Shown: positions 33,316-42,583 of the stretch, piece by piece | How positions within the stretch are numbered: position 1 is the first letter of the stretch | Layout of the letters: each line of letters begins with the position of its first letter | NCBI RefSeq assembly: GCF_041916735.1 | Contig: NZ_JAYRYY010000001.1 | Length of the DNA stretch: 64,000 nucleotides | Reading direction: 5' to 3' (one strand) | From: Zoogloea sp016790385 | GTDB taxonomy: Bacteria > Pseudomonadota > Gammaproteobacteria > Burkholderiales > Rhodocyclaceae | Translations under genes and position numbers: made by a program | The notes under the pieces: generated by a model | What the model saw: the letters and a program-made list of their open reading frames with translations, nothing else | Database searches by the model: none | Told to the model about the DNA's origin: nothing

Positions 33316-33696
33316 ATGAAAACGCCCCACGATCTGGTCATCGCAGCCAAAGCCCTCATCCACGAAGTCTCTCTTGACGATGCAGATCAGGCGATCCGAG
33401 ACGCCGATGTATTGCTCGATGTCAGAGAGGCCGACGAATACGCTGCCGGGCATCTCCCTGGCGCGGTTCATGTTTCGCGGGGAATGCTGGAATTCAAGCT
33501 CGGAGGAACTCCCGAACTGAGCCATCGTGATCTGAAGGTTGTGCTTTATTGCAAGACCGGCGGCCGCGCTGCGCTTGCAGCGCGATCCTTGCAGGACATG
33601 GGCTATCTTAATGTCCAATCCCTGGCCGGCGGTTTTGATGCTTGGGCTGCTGCCGGCAAGCCAGTCGCCAGACCAAACCTGCCCGCTTTCGACTGA
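33316..33696 (+). CDS. single-domain rhodanese sulfurtransferase
   Basis: A 126-residue rhodanese. The active-site loop is LYCKTGGRAA with Cys79 as persulfide carrier. DVREADEYAAGHLPGAVHVSRG is the conserved N-terminal half. It is cytoplasmic, with no signal peptide. The CKTGGR loop is like that of the GlpE/PspE-type single-domain enzymes. No partner is adjacent. The sulfur donor and acceptor are unknown. Confidence 0.9.
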   Translation: MKTPHDLVIAAKALIHEVSLDDADQAIRDADVLLDVREADEYAAGHLPGAVHVSRGMLEFKLGGTPELSHRDLKVVLYCKTGGRAALAARSLQDMGYLNVQSLAGGFDAWAAAGKPVARPNLPAFD

Positions 33697-33789
33697 GTTC
33701 CGGCATGCCGCTTCCGGTCGCACAACATTATTTCGTCCGCACCGGAAAGTCTGACGCATCTTCACACTATTTAGCTGTCGACGTTAACA

Positions 33790-33810
33790 CCGGAAGCATG
33801 TAGCTTCCGG
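33790..33810 (+). promoter_or_regulatory. 8-base-pair hairpin in the prc leader
   Basis: CCGGAAGC and GCTTCCGG form a perfect stem with a 5-base loop, 37 bases before the prc start. TTCCGG also occurs twice, and CCGGAA once more, between 33700 and 33750. No U-tract follows, so this is either the terminator-like end of the rhodanese transcript or a leader structure of prc. Confidence 0.4.
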
Positions 33811-33847
33811 CCGATTGCGCTATCAACAAACGTCGTGGAGTGATTGA

Positions 33848-35980
33848 GTGAATAAAAGGCTGATCTGGGCTCTGGTGGCAAGCACATTTGCAACATCCGC
33901 CACCTCTCTGGAGACTCCATCGCCCCAGCGTCTTGCGCCGACCCTGGAGCATGCTCAAACGGCCTACCTGAGTTCCCAGTTGCTCGGGCGCTATCACTAC
34001 AAGACCCAAGCTCTCGATGACGCCATGTCGGAGAAGATCTTCGAGCGCTACCTCAAGGCGCTCGACCCCGAGCGCCTGTTCTTTACGCAGGCCGACATCG
34101 ACAGCTTTGCAGATGCCCGTACCCGCCTCGATGACGCAATCCTGCGCGGCAACCTTTCCATCCCCTTCAGCATCTTCCAGCGCTACGAGCAACGCTCGGT
34201 CGAACGTCTGACCCACGCGCGAGAAGTACTTAAACAGGGTTTTGAATTTGATACCCGGGAAAGCTACCCCTACTTGCGCGAAAAGGCGCCCTGGCCGAAG
34301 GACGAAGCCGAGGTACGCGACCTGTGGCGCAAGCGCGTGAAGAACGACTGGCTTCGCCTCAAACTCGCGGGCAAGGACGACAAGACAATCCGCGAGACAC
34401 TTGAAAAGCGTTACGACAACTATCTGGTCCGGGCTGCGCGCAACAAGAGCGACGACGTCTTCCAGATCTTCATGAACGCCTATGCCATGTCCATCGAACC
34501 CCACACCAATTACCTGGGGCGCAGCGCATCGGACGATTTCGACATCTCGATGCGTCTGTCCCTGGTGGGGATCGGCGCCGTACTCCAGGAGCGGGACGAA
34601 TACATCACCATTCGCGAGCTGGTTCCGGGTGGCCCGGCGGCCAAGTCCGGCAAGCTTGCCGTGGGAGACCGCATCGTTGGTGTGGCTCAGGCCGATGGGC
34701 CGGTCACCGATGTGGTCGGTGCCCGGGTGGATGAAGTAGTCAAACTGATCCGAGGCAACAAGGACACCCGCGTCGTGCTTGACATTCTGCCCGCTGAGGC
34801 AGGCCCCGACGGCAAGCACAAGCAGGTGGCCTTGGTGCGCGACAAGATCAAACTTGAAGAACAGGCAGCCCGTAAATCCGTGATTCGGCTGGGTGAAGGC
34901 CCTTCCCTGCGCAAGATCGGCGTCATCACCCTCCCCGCCTTCTACGAGGATTTTGAGGGCCGACGCCGCGGTGACAAGGATTTTCGCAGCGCCAGCCGCG
35001 ATGTCGTGCGTCTCATCGAGGAGCTGAAAAAGGACAAGGTCGACGGCCTGCTCATGGACCTGCGCAACAATGGTGGCGGCTCCCTGCGCGAGGCGGTAGA
35101 ACTCACGGGGCTGTTCATCGACAAGGGGCCTGTGGTCCAGCAGCGTCGGCCTGACGGCCGTATTGGCGTCGAGAGCGATGAAAATGCCGGTGTGGCCTGG
35201 GCAGGCCCCATGGCGGTGCTGATCAACCGGGGATCCGCATCGGCATCCGAGATTTTCGCCGCCGCCCTTCAGGACTATGGTCGTGCCCCAATCCTGGGCG
35301 AGCAGAGTTTTGGCAAGGGCACGGTACAAACCCTGATCAATCTTGACGACGTAGCCAAGAATGACAAGCCCAAATTCGGCGACCTGAAAATGACTGTGGC
35401 CCAGTTCTTCCGGGTCAATGGCGGCACCACCCAGCTCAGGGGAGTGATGCCCGACATTCGTTTCCCCTCCATCGCCGATCCGGACGCCCAGGGCGAATCC
35501 AGCTACGACAATGCCTTGCCATGGACGCAGATCGATGCGGCCAGCTACCGCCCGGTGGGTACTTTGAAGGAAGTCGTGTCTGCGCTACAAAGCCGCCATC
35601 AGGCGCGCATTGCCAAGGACAAGAGCTTCCAGGCCTTGTTGGACGACGTGGCAGAAGTCAAGCGGCTACGCGAAACGCGCTCCATCTCGCTCAACGAGGC
35701 CGAGCGGCGCAAGGAAAAGGACGCGCGGGAAGCGCGTCTGAAGGCCCGGGAGAAGATCGACGGCAAGGACAAGCTGGCTGCCGCACTGCGGGATGATGGG
35801 TTGCAGACCGGGGAACGCAGCCTAGCCGCAGATCTCGCAGCAGAAAAGGCGCGCAAGGACGTGAAGGATGTTCTGCTCGATGAAGCGGCCCGCATCGTTG
35901 CCGACGAGGCCGAGATCATTAACGCACGTCCGCAACTCGCCCAAAAAACCAGCCAACCAACGGCTGAAGCGCTTCGTTGA
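33848..35980 (+). CDS. prc: carboxy-terminal processing (tail-specific) protease Prc
   Basis: A 710-residue periplasmic S41 protease with a signal peptide (cleavage near residue 20). A large N-terminal helical domain precedes a PDZ domain (about 230-320). The protease domain has the nucleophile in the GSASASE stretch (463-468) and the general base Lys490 (EQSFGKGTVQ). A C-terminal DUF3340-like domain follows, rich in charged helices. It degrades SsrA-tagged and other proteins by their C-termini and trims envelope proteins such as MepS in E. coli. The start is a GTG with GGAG upstream. Its stop directly abuts the stop of the convergent gene. Confidence 0.94.
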   Translation: MNKRLIWALVASTFATSATSLETPSPQRLAPTLEHAQTAYLSSQLLGRYHYKTQALDDAMSEKIFERYLKALDPERLFFTQADIDSFADARTRLDDAILRGNLSIPFSIFQRYEQRSVERLTHAREVLKQGFEFDTRESYPYLREKAPWPKDEAEVRDLWRKRVKNDWLRLKLAGKDDKTIRETLEKRYDNYLVRAARNKSDDVFQIFMNAYAMSIEPHTNYLGRSASDDFDISMRLSLVGIGAVLQERDEYITIRELVPGGPAAKSGKLAVGDRIVGVAQADGPVTDVVGARVDEVVKLIRGNKDTRVVLDILPAEAGPDGKHKQVALVRDKIKLEEQAARKSVIRLGEGPSLRKIGVITLPAFYEDFEGRRRGDKDFRSASRDVVRLIEELKKDKVDGLLMDLRNNGGGSLREAVELTGLFIDKGPVVQQRRPDGRIGVESDENAGVAWAGPMAVLINRGSASASEIFAAALQDYGRAPILGEQSFGKGTVQTLINLDDVAKNDKPKFGDLKMTVAQFFRVNGGTTQLRGVMPDIRFPSIADPDAQGESSYDNALPWTQIDAASYRPVGTLKEVVSALQSRHQARIAKDKSFQALLDDVAEVKRLRETRSISLNEAERRKEKDAREARLKAREKIDGKDKLAAALRDDGLQTGERSLAADLAAEKARKDVKDVLLDEAARIVADEAEIINARPQLAQKTSQPTAEALR

Positions 35981-36433
35981 TCAGGAAGCCCGCACGGGCG
36001 CCGGCTTCGGCTCGTTCCGAGCCCTGGCCGCCGGCCCGTCATTGAACTGGCTGATATGGCCTGATACCTGCTGCAAGGTTGTCGGGACAAGCTCGTGGAT
36101 CACCGTCCACACCTGATCCCGCCATTCTCGCGCCGATCTTCCGTCAACGAAACGCAAGCCCTCCCATTCGGCCCACGGCACGTCGGGCATATCGGCCTTG
36201 TCCGCATCGGGCAGGGCCAGCACGCTCTCCCGCATCACCTCCAGCGAGGCCATCATTTCTTCCCGCAGGGCAGGCTGGGCGAACACCGTATCCCTGTCAT
36301 GGCCGACAACACAGCGACCAATCGCCTCCGCTGCGTCCTGAAGGTTACCAAGGAGCGCACCGCGCAGAACGCAGGCGCAGCTACGCCGACGCAGCGCAGA
36401 TTCTGATTCCGGAGTGGGGATTAGGGTAGACAT
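35981..36433 (-). CDS. conserved-looking protein of unknown function
   Basis: A 150-residue soluble, helix-rich protein that I cannot assign. It contains VPWAEWEGLRFVDGRSAREWRDQVWTVIHEL, a Trp-rich segment that looks structured, and a Pro/Ala-rich basic tail. It has no signal peptide or membrane segment. The chosen ATG lacks a good ribosome site; a TTG ten codons upstream is an alternative. Its stop lies directly against that of prc (TGATCA). Confidence 0.62.
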   Translation of the reverse strand: MSTLIPTPESESALRRRSCACVLRGALLGNLQDAAEAIGRCVVGHDRDTVFAQPALREEMMASLEVMRESVLALPDADKADMPDVPWAEWEGLRFVDGRSAREWRDQVWTVIHELVPTTLQQVSGHISQFNDGPAARARNEPKPAPVRAS

Positions 36434-36597
36434 GAGGGCAATACCGGTGATGAGCCCCGCCAATGGCGGGAAATCCGAAGACGAAACAGTCTCGACTCAG
36501 GGGCCTGAATTCTATAGTCAGCGTATGACAGCACCAAGTCGGACCTGTAAGCCCATGTGACAATCACCACGAAATCAATGCTTCACCTCAAGAAGCA

Positions 36598-36623
36598 AAT
36601 GGCGACCCCAAAGGATCGCCATT
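36598..36623 (-). terminator. terminator of the HU gene
   Basis: AATGGCGA and TCGCCATT form an 8-base stem, extended inward by GG-CC pairing, about 50 bases after the HU stop on the minus strand. A T-rich stretch (TTGCTTCTT, reading that strand) follows. Confidence 0.7.
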
Positions 36624-36671
36624 CATGATTCACGCCCGGCTTGAAACCAGGCATGTCCCGTCGAGCGGGAT

Positions 36672-36947
36672 TCAGCTGTTCACCGCATCCTTCAGCTTGG
36701 AGCCAGCGGAGAACTTCGGCTGCTTGGAAGCCGCGATCTGGATCTCGGCACCCGTCTGCGGGTTGCGACCGACGCGGGCAGCACGTTCGCCAACGGCGAA
36801 AGTGCCGAAACCAACGAGAGTCACGCTTTCGCCCTTGGCGAGGGCTGCGGTGATGATTTCCATCACGCCGTCAACAGCACGGCCGGCGTCGGCCTTGGTC
36901 AAACCACTCTTGCCTGCCAGCGCATCGATCAGTTCAGTCTTGTTCAT
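36672..36947 (-). CDS. hupB: nucleoid protein HU
   Basis: A 91-residue HU protein: MNKTELIDALAGKSGLTKADAGRAVDG, the GFGTF turn and the DNA-intercalating arm RNPQTGAEIQI. HU bends DNA and shapes the nucleoid. Being 91 residues with the KTELIDAL start it is of the HU-beta kind; IHF is less likely because the arm reads RNPQTG with AASKQPKFSAG after it. The upstream 180 bases should hold its promoter; no clear hexamers were identified. Confidence 0.94.
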   Translation of the reverse strand: MNKTELIDALAGKSGLTKADAGRAVDGVMEIITAALAKGESVTLVGFGTFAVGERAARVGRNPQTGAEIQIAASKQPKFSAGSKLKDAVNS

Positions 36948-37127
36948 AGCTCGTAATTGATAGGTGATAAAAATGGGTGGATACAGGAGCTGAGGCAGGT
37001 GACGCTTTGCGCCTCAAGCGCACTACAACACCCGCGGGCATTAGCTTACCCTGCTCTTTTCCGCCTGTGGCGCGAATCTCAAGGTTTTCCGGGGATTTCC
37101 GGCGTGTTGCGGCACAAAAAGCATAAA

Positions 37128-38504
37128 TCAGCCATAGGCCAGCTCCCGTACACGCTCCAGCGCCTCCTCGATGCGTTCAACCGGAATCACACGCATCCCA
37201 GGGATATCCTGCTTGGGGGCATTGGCCCGCGGCACAAGGGCAAGGGTGAATCCCAGCTTGGCAGACTCCTTCAGGCGCTCCTGGCCACGCGGTGCGGGAC
37301 GGATCTCGCCAGCCAGGCCAACCTCTCCGAAGACCACCAGTTCCCGCGGCAAGGGGCGATTGGTGAGGGAGGATACGATCGCCAGCAGCACCGCGAGATC
37401 GGCGGCGGGCTCTGCGATCTTCACGCCCCCTACGGCGTTCACGAAAACATCCTGGTCGAAGCACACTACGCCGGCATGGCGATGCAGCACCGCCAGCAGC
37501 ATGGCCAGCCGATTCTGCTCAAGGCCAACGGAGAGACGACGGGGGCTCGGACTGTGGGCACTATCCACCAGCGCCTGGATCTCGACCAGGAGCGGACGGG
37601 TGCCTTCCTGGGTGACCAGCACGCACGAACCGGCCACCTGCTGGCCATGCTGGGAAAGGAAGATCGCCGACGGATTGGAGACGCCTTTCAGCCCCCTCTC
37701 GGTCATGGCAAAAACGCCCAGTTCATTGACAGCGCCAAAGCGGTTCTTGAAGGCTCTTACGAGGCGGAAGCTGGAGTGCGTGTCACCTTCAAAATACAGG
37801 ACCGTATCAACAATGTGCTCCAGCACCCTCGGCCCCGCCAGGGCGCCGTCCTTGGTCACATGGCCCACCATGACCAAAGTGGTTCCGCCTTGCTTGGCAA
37901 AGCGGGTGAGTTGGGCAGCGCATTCGCGTACCTGTGCCACGGAGCCCGGGGCCGAGCCAAGACTTTCCGAATAGACCGTCTGTATCGAGTCGACCACCGC
38001 CACGTCGGGCTTGATATCCCGCAGGGTGGAAAGGATTCGCTCAAGATTGATTTCCGGCAGGAGTTGCAGGTTTTGCGCATCGAGCTGAAGGCGCCCTGCC
38101 CTCAGGGCCACCTGCTCGGCCGACTCCTCGCCACTGACGTACAGCGCCCGCAGACGAGTGGAGAGGAGCGACAGTGCCTGAAGCAGCAGGGTGGACTTGC
38201 CAATACCCGGGTCGCCCCCGATCAACACCACGCCCCTGGGAACCAGACCACCGCCCAGCACCCGATCAAACTCGTCGATGCCTGTCGGCACGCGGGGAGA
38301 CTCCCGTGGATGGATATCGGCAAGGGTCTGCAAACGGCCGGTGTCGCCAGCCAGGGCGCTGAAGCGCTTGGAAACCGCCGTCTCGGGATCGATCACCGAT
38401 TCGACGAGCGTGTTCCAGGCCTTGCACTGCGGGCATTGCCCCTGCCACCGGGGGGATCGGCCACCGCATTCCGAGCACACATACTCGGTCTTACCTTTGG
38501 CCAT
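37128..38504 (-). CDS. radA: DNA repair protein RadA
   Basis: A 458-residue RadA, a RecA-related helicase that extends branches in recombination. The N-terminal zinc finger has Cys10, 13, 24 and 27 (CSECGGRSPRWQGQCPQC). The P-loop GGDPGIGKST lies near residue 97, the RadA-specific KNRFG motif is present, and the C-terminal Lon-like domain is complete. It follows alr by five bases and is the last gene of the lysR-alr-radA group. Confidence 0.96.
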   Translation of the reverse strand: MAKGKTEYVCSECGGRSPRWQGQCPQCKAWNTLVESVIDPETAVSKRFSALAGDTGRLQTLADIHPRESPRVPTGIDEFDRVLGGGLVPRGVVLIGGDPGIGKSTLLLQALSLLSTRLRALYVSGEESAEQVALRAGRLQLDAQNLQLLPEINLERILSTLRDIKPDVAVVDSIQTVYSESLGSAPGSVAQVRECAAQLTRFAKQGGTTLVMVGHVTKDGALAGPRVLEHIVDTVLYFEGDTHSSFRLVRAFKNRFGAVNELGVFAMTERGLKGVSNPSAIFLSQHGQQVAGSCVLVTQEGTRPLLVEIQALVDSAHSPSPRRLSVGLEQNRLAMLLAVLHRHAGVVCFDQDVFVNAVGGVKIAEPAADLAVLLAIVSSLTNRPLPRELVVFGEVGLAGEIRPAPRGQERLKESAKLGFTLALVPRANAPKQDIPGMRVIPVERIEEALERVRELAYG

Positions 38505-38509
38505 CCGCG

Positions 38510-39589
38510 CTAATCCCCAAGCACCGTGACCGGCACCCGGGAGGCCAGGGCGCAGAACAGTTCATAACTGATGGTGCCCGCCGCAGCGGCCACCTCGTCG
38601 GCAGGCAGGCCGTTCCCCCACAGAATGACCGGCGAACCGACGCCCGCCTCCTCCAGGTGGGTGAGGTCACATGCCAGCATGTCCATGGAAACCCGCCCCA
38701 GAGTTCGGGTGCGGCGGCCACCGACCAGAATGGGGGTCCCGGTGGACGCGTGACGGGGATAACCATCCGCGTAGCCACAGGCAACAATACCAATGCGCAT
38801 CGGCCCATCCGCCTCGAAGGTGCCGCCATAGCCGACTCGATCACCGGCGGCAAGTGCCTGAACCGCGATGATCTCGCTGCCGAGGGTCATCACCGGCATA
38901 AGGCCGAGGTCTTCGGCACTGTACATATCAGGCATTGGAGATCCGCCGTAGAGCATGATGCCCGGCCGGACAAGTTCGCCGGTGGCCTCCGGAAAGCGAA
39001 GCAACGCAGCTGAATTGGCCAGACTCAAGGGATGGCCGAGCCCTCCGGCAAGGGATTTGAACATGGCCATCTGGGCACCGATGCCCTCCTCATCATCGGC
39101 ACGCGCAAAGTGCGTCATCAGCGTGATCTGACCGACGCAGGCGAGCACACGGAGGCGCGCCAGCGCGGCGTCGAAGGTCGTGCGGTTGAACCCCAGGCGA
39201 TTCATGCCCGAGTTGACCTTCAGCATCACGTCTATCGATGTCTCCAGCCCGGCCCGCTCCAGCATGGCCAGCTGCGCCTCACTGTGGATGACCGGTGTGA
39301 GGCCGAGTTCGGCGATCACCGGCAGATCAGCGGGCTCGAAGAACCCCTCCAGCAAGGCGATGGGCTGCGTCAGCCCGGCCTGCCGAAGCGCCCAGGCTTC
39401 AGCCAGATCCAGCAGGGCAAAGCCATCGGCCAAAGGGCCGAGCGCGCGAACGGCCCGGTCGAGCCCATGCCCATAGGCATTGGCCTTGACCACCGCGAAG
39501 GCTCGCGCTGAGCCGGCCTTGGCACGGGCGAGAAGGTAATTGTGACGCAGGGCCTCCAGATCGATGGAGGCACGAATCGGACGAGGCAT
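38510..39589 (-). CDS. alr: alanine racemase
   Basis: A 359-residue PLP enzyme that makes D-alanine for peptidoglycan. The PLP lysine is Lys35 (AVVKANAYGHG). The second catalytic residue, Tyr in RVGYGGTF, and the C-terminal beta domain (RVSMDMLACDLTHL) are present. The ATG chosen here (MPRPIRASIDLEALRHN) gives the family length and starts five bases after the lysR stop; a start 14 codons earlier would overlap lysR. Both have weak ribosome sites. Confidence 0.93.
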   Translation of the reverse strand: MPRPIRASIDLEALRHNYLLARAKAGSARAFAVVKANAYGHGLDRAVRALGPLADGFALLDLAEAWALRQAGLTQPIALLEGFFEPADLPVIAELGLTPVIHSEAQLAMLERAGLETSIDVMLKVNSGMNRLGFNRTTFDAALARLRVLACVGQITLMTHFARADDEEGIGAQMAMFKSLAGGLGHPLSLANSAALLRFPEATGELVRPGIMLYGGSPMPDMYSAEDLGLMPVMTLGSEIIAVQALAAGDRVGYGGTFEADGPMRIGIVACGYADGYPRHASTGTPILVGGRRTRTLGRVSMDMLACDLTHLEEAGVGSPVILWGNGLPADEVAAAAGTISYELFCALASRVPVTVLGD

Positions 39590-39593
39590 GGAT

Positions 39594-40508
39594 TCAGGCG
39601 TTTTCAGTGGTGCTGAGACGGCCGATTTCATCGGTGACGAAATCGGCGAAAGTATTGACCAGACGGGAGCGGAACTTGTCCTTGAGAAGAATCACTTCAA
39701 GGGGTGTGTAAAGACGCGGTGACAAGGGAACGCCCACCAGGCGGCCCGCCTCCACGGCGCTGCGGATCGCCGCGACAGAGGCTATCGCAATGCCGAAACC
39801 CTGGGCAGCCATGTGCTTGACTGCGGAAAGGCTGCCCAGCTCGGCCGCCACATTGAGATCCTCGAAGGGGATGCCGGCGGCGGCGAAAAACTGGTCGACC
39901 AGATCGCGGATCGCATTACCGGGCTCCCGGTGCAACAGCGGATAGGATACGAGTTGATCTGCCCGCACCGACCGCGCGCTGGCCAGGGGATGATCGGGAG
40001 CGACAATCAGCTGCAACTCGTCCCGCCCGGCACTGCGCCGGTCCAGGGTGGGCTGCTCGGTGACGATCTCGATCAGCCCGACATCCAGATTGCGGTCCAT
40101 CACGCGGGTTTCAATGAGTTGGGAGTTGCCTACCGAAACCCTCGGGACCACTCGGGGATAACGGCGCTTGAACCCCTCAAGAAGGTAAGGCAGCCAATAG
40201 CTGGCAATGGTCGTGCTGGTACCCAGATGAAGAATGCCCGACAGCTCGTCGGTGAGTTCGGAAACCCGGGATTCGAGTTCCTCGCTCAAGCCGAGTATAC
40301 GTTCGGCGTAAGCCATGACCAGCTCGCCGGCCGATGTCAGCGTGACCCGCCCGTGTCCCCGATCAAACAGCCGGGTATTGAACTGTTCTTCCAGTTGCTT
40401 GATCTGAAAGGTGACCGCGGGTTGGGTCATGAACAAGGCTTCGGCAGCCCGGGTGAAGGATCCGTGCCTCGCAACCGCGTGAAAAACCTGCAGACGTCGA
40501 TCAGCCAT
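39594..40508 (-). CDS. LysR-family transcriptional regulator
   Basis: A 304-residue LysR regulator. The N-terminal winged helix reads RLQVFHAVARHGSFTRAAEALFMTQPAVTFQIKQLEEQ. A PBP-like effector domain follows (about 90-295). The HTH and the linker resemble the CysB/CysL-like members. It is divergent from lplT, across 125 bases, and may regulate it; the alr-radA pair lies directly downstream on its own strand. The effector is unknown. Confidence 0.92.
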   Translation of the reverse strand: MADRRLQVFHAVARHGSFTRAAEALFMTQPAVTFQIKQLEEQFNTRLFDRGHGRVTLTSAGELVMAYAERILGLSEELESRVSELTDELSGILHLGTSTTIASYWLPYLLEGFKRRYPRVVPRVSVGNSQLIETRVMDRNLDVGLIEIVTEQPTLDRRSAGRDELQLIVAPDHPLASARSVRADQLVSYPLLHREPGNAIRDLVDQFFAAAGIPFEDLNVAAELGSLSAVKHMAAQGFGIAIASVAAIRSAVEAGRLVGVPLSPRLYTPLEVILLKDKFRSRLVNTFADFVTDEIGRLSTTENA

Positions 40509-40633
40509 GGCTCATAAATCCGGTTTATGAATACCCCATTGAATCACAACATTGATCCGACCGCCAGAACCGACATGGCCTTCGTGGTATAAAGCGCGGT
40601 CCGTCAAATTACCTGAGCTTCCATCCCCCTGCG

Positions 40634-41896
40634 ATGCCCTTCGGCTTCTACATGATCATGGCGGCGCAGTTCTTCTCTGCGCTGGCCGACAACGCCCTGT
40701 TGATCGCCTCCATCTATGTGCTCAGGGAGATGCAGGCCCCTCAGGAATACGAACCGCTACTCAAGCTGTTCTTCACCCTGTCCTACGTGGTCCTGGCGGC
40801 ATTTGTCGGCGCCTTCGCCGATTCAATGCCCAAGTGGCGGGTGATGCTGATCAGTAACACTATCAAGATAGCGGGCTGTTCCCTGATGTTCTTCGGCGTG
40901 CATCCCCTGATTGCCTACGCCATCGTCGGACTGGGTGCAGCGGCCTACTCTCCGGCAAAGTACGGCATACTCACCGAGTACCTGCCCCATCGCCTGCTGG
41001 TCGTGGCCAATGGCTGGATCGAAGGGCTGACGGTCGGCGCGATCATTCTGGGCACCCTGGTCGGCGGCATGCTCATCAAGCCCTCCTTCTCCCAGGCGCT
41101 GCTGAGTTTCGATTTTCCGCTGCTGGATACAGGAATCGATACGGTACCCGAGATGGCCTTGTGCGTGATCAGCGTGCTTTACGTGACGGCCGCCCTTTTC
41201 AACCTCAAGGTGCCGGATACCGGTGTGGACCACAAGGTTCTCAAGACAAACCCGGTATACCTGATCCACGACTTCACGCACTGCCTGAAGCTCCTGTGGC
41301 GGGACAAACTCGGCCAGATCTCCCTTGCCACCACGACACTCTTCTGGGGGGCCGGTGCGACCCTCCAGTTCATTGTGATCAAGTGGGCGGAGCAGGCCCT
41401 GCATCTGGACCTGTCCAAGGCCTCCATGTTGCAGGGTGTGGTCGCCGTGGGCGTCGCCATCGGCGCCGTGCTTGCGGCCCGCATGGTGTCCATGCGTTCG
41501 TCGGTCAAGGTGATTCCCCTTGGCATCGCCATGGGGGTGATCGTAAACGTCATGATCTTTGTTACCGACATGAACCTGGCCATGGCGTTGATGGTGCTTA
41601 TCGGAGGTCTGTCGGGCTTCTTCGTAGTACCGATGAACGCCCTGCTCCAGCACCGTGGTCACATCCTGATGGGTGCCGGCCATTCCATCGCCGTGCAGAA
41701 CTTCAACGAAAACCTCTCCATCCTGATCATGACCGGTCTCTACGCTTTCCTGATCAGCTCCGGTATCTCGATCAATACCGTCGTCGTTGCATTCGGTCTC
41801 TTCGTGGCCGGCACCATGTATTTGGTCAAACGCCGCCACGATGCCAATCAGCGGGAATTCGACTCCGTCAGCGAGCTTGACGACGTTCGCCACTGA
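40634..41896 (+). CDS. lplT: lysophospholipid transporter LplT
   Basis: A 420-residue MFS transporter with about 12 membrane segments, which flips lysophospholipids across the inner membrane for re-acylation. The N-terminal FYMIMAAQFFSALADNALLIA and the YSPAKYGILTEYLP loop are diagnostic. In E. coli it is fused in operon with aas; here no acyltransferase gene is adjacent, and the neighbours are lysR-alr-radA. A final hydrophilic tail faces the cytoplasm. Confidence 0.92.
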   Translation: MPFGFYMIMAAQFFSALADNALLIASIYVLREMQAPQEYEPLLKLFFTLSYVVLAAFVGAFADSMPKWRVMLISNTIKIAGCSLMFFGVHPLIAYAIVGLGAAAYSPAKYGILTEYLPHRLLVVANGWIEGLTVGAIILGTLVGGMLIKPSFSQALLSFDFPLLDTGIDTVPEMALCVISVLYVTAALFNLKVPDTGVDHKVLKTNPVYLIHDFTHCLKLLWRDKLGQISLATTTLFWGAGATLQFIVIKWAEQALHLDLSKASMLQGVVAVGVAIGAVLAARMVSMRSSVKVIPLGIAMGVIVNVMIFVTDMNLAMALMVLIGGLSGFFVVPMNALLQHRGHILMGAGHSIAVQNFNENLSILIMTGLYAFLISSGISINTVVVAFGLFVAGTMYLVKRRHDANQREFDSVSELDDVRH

Positions 41897-41926
41897 AGCA
41901 CGGGGCACCGGCCCATCCGCAGCGGC

Positions 41927-42583
41927 CTATTCGCTCCCGTCGAGGAGCGCATGGGCTTCCGCGTAGCGATACATGTCGAGTGCCGTGGCAAGACCGGTTT
42001 TCTGCCGGATACCAGTCTGATAATTGGCGACGGTCTTGGTGCTGAGAAACAGACGCGATGCGATCTCATCCACCGAACGACCGGCAGCGAGCAGGCGAAA
42101 GATCTCGAACTCACGGGGTGACAGTGTCAGGTGCGCCGCCTGCCCGCCCTCCCCTGCCAAGGCATCGACGATATCCGCAGACAAGGCCCGCTCTCCTCGC
42201 GCAACACGGCGCACCGCATCAATGAGGGCATCCGGCTCGGAGCTCTTGGTCAGGTAGCCATCGGCTCCGGCTTTCAAGGCCTGGACGACCATGGCCGGAT
42301 TGTCGTGCATCGAGAATATCAACACCTTCAGGCTGCCCTGACGCGCCTTCACTCGGGCCAGGGTTTCCAGGCCTCCCCTTCCCGGCATGGACAGGTCGAG
42401 CACCAGCACATCGGCCTCATGGCTTGAGAACCATTGGCAGGTGGCGTCACTGTCGCTGAAGTCAGCCACCACCTCCATGTCGTCTTCAAACTCCAGCAGG
42501 CGACGGTAGCCGGTTCGAACCACCGCGTGGTCGTCTGCCAGCACAACCCGCAAGGGCGCCCGTGTGGTGACCGGGGCAATCAC
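41927..42583 (-). CDS. NarL/FixJ-family response regulator
   Basis: A 218-residue regulator with a receiver domain (acidic pair near Asp17-Asp18, acceptor Asp63 in VLDLSMPGRGG, Lys in YLTKSSEP) and a C-terminal LuxR-type helix-turn-helix (LSPREFEIFRLLAAGRSVDEIASRLFLSTKTVANYQTGIRQK). The GTG start lies inside the stop of the kinase gene (GTGA), which makes it the kinase's partner. Its target is not visible; it could be the adjacent TonB receptor. The frame is open upstream within the kinase gene, which is a shadow. Confidence 0.92.
   Translation of the reverse strand: MIAPVTTRAPLRVVLADDHAVVRTGYRRLLEFEDDMEVVADFSDSDATCQWFSSHEADVLVLDLSMPGRGGLETLARVKARQGSLKVLIFSMHDNPAMVVQALKAGADGYLTKSSEPDALIDAVRRVARGERALSADIVDALAGEGGQAAHLTLSPREFEIFRLLAAGRSVDEIASRLFLSTKTVANYQTGIRQKTGLATALDMYRYAEAHALLDGSE

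Noticed and set aside
36948..37127. Possible small RNA in the gap between radA and HU genes
   Set aside because: I see no stable stem with a terminator; the gap is better read as the HU promoter and leader.
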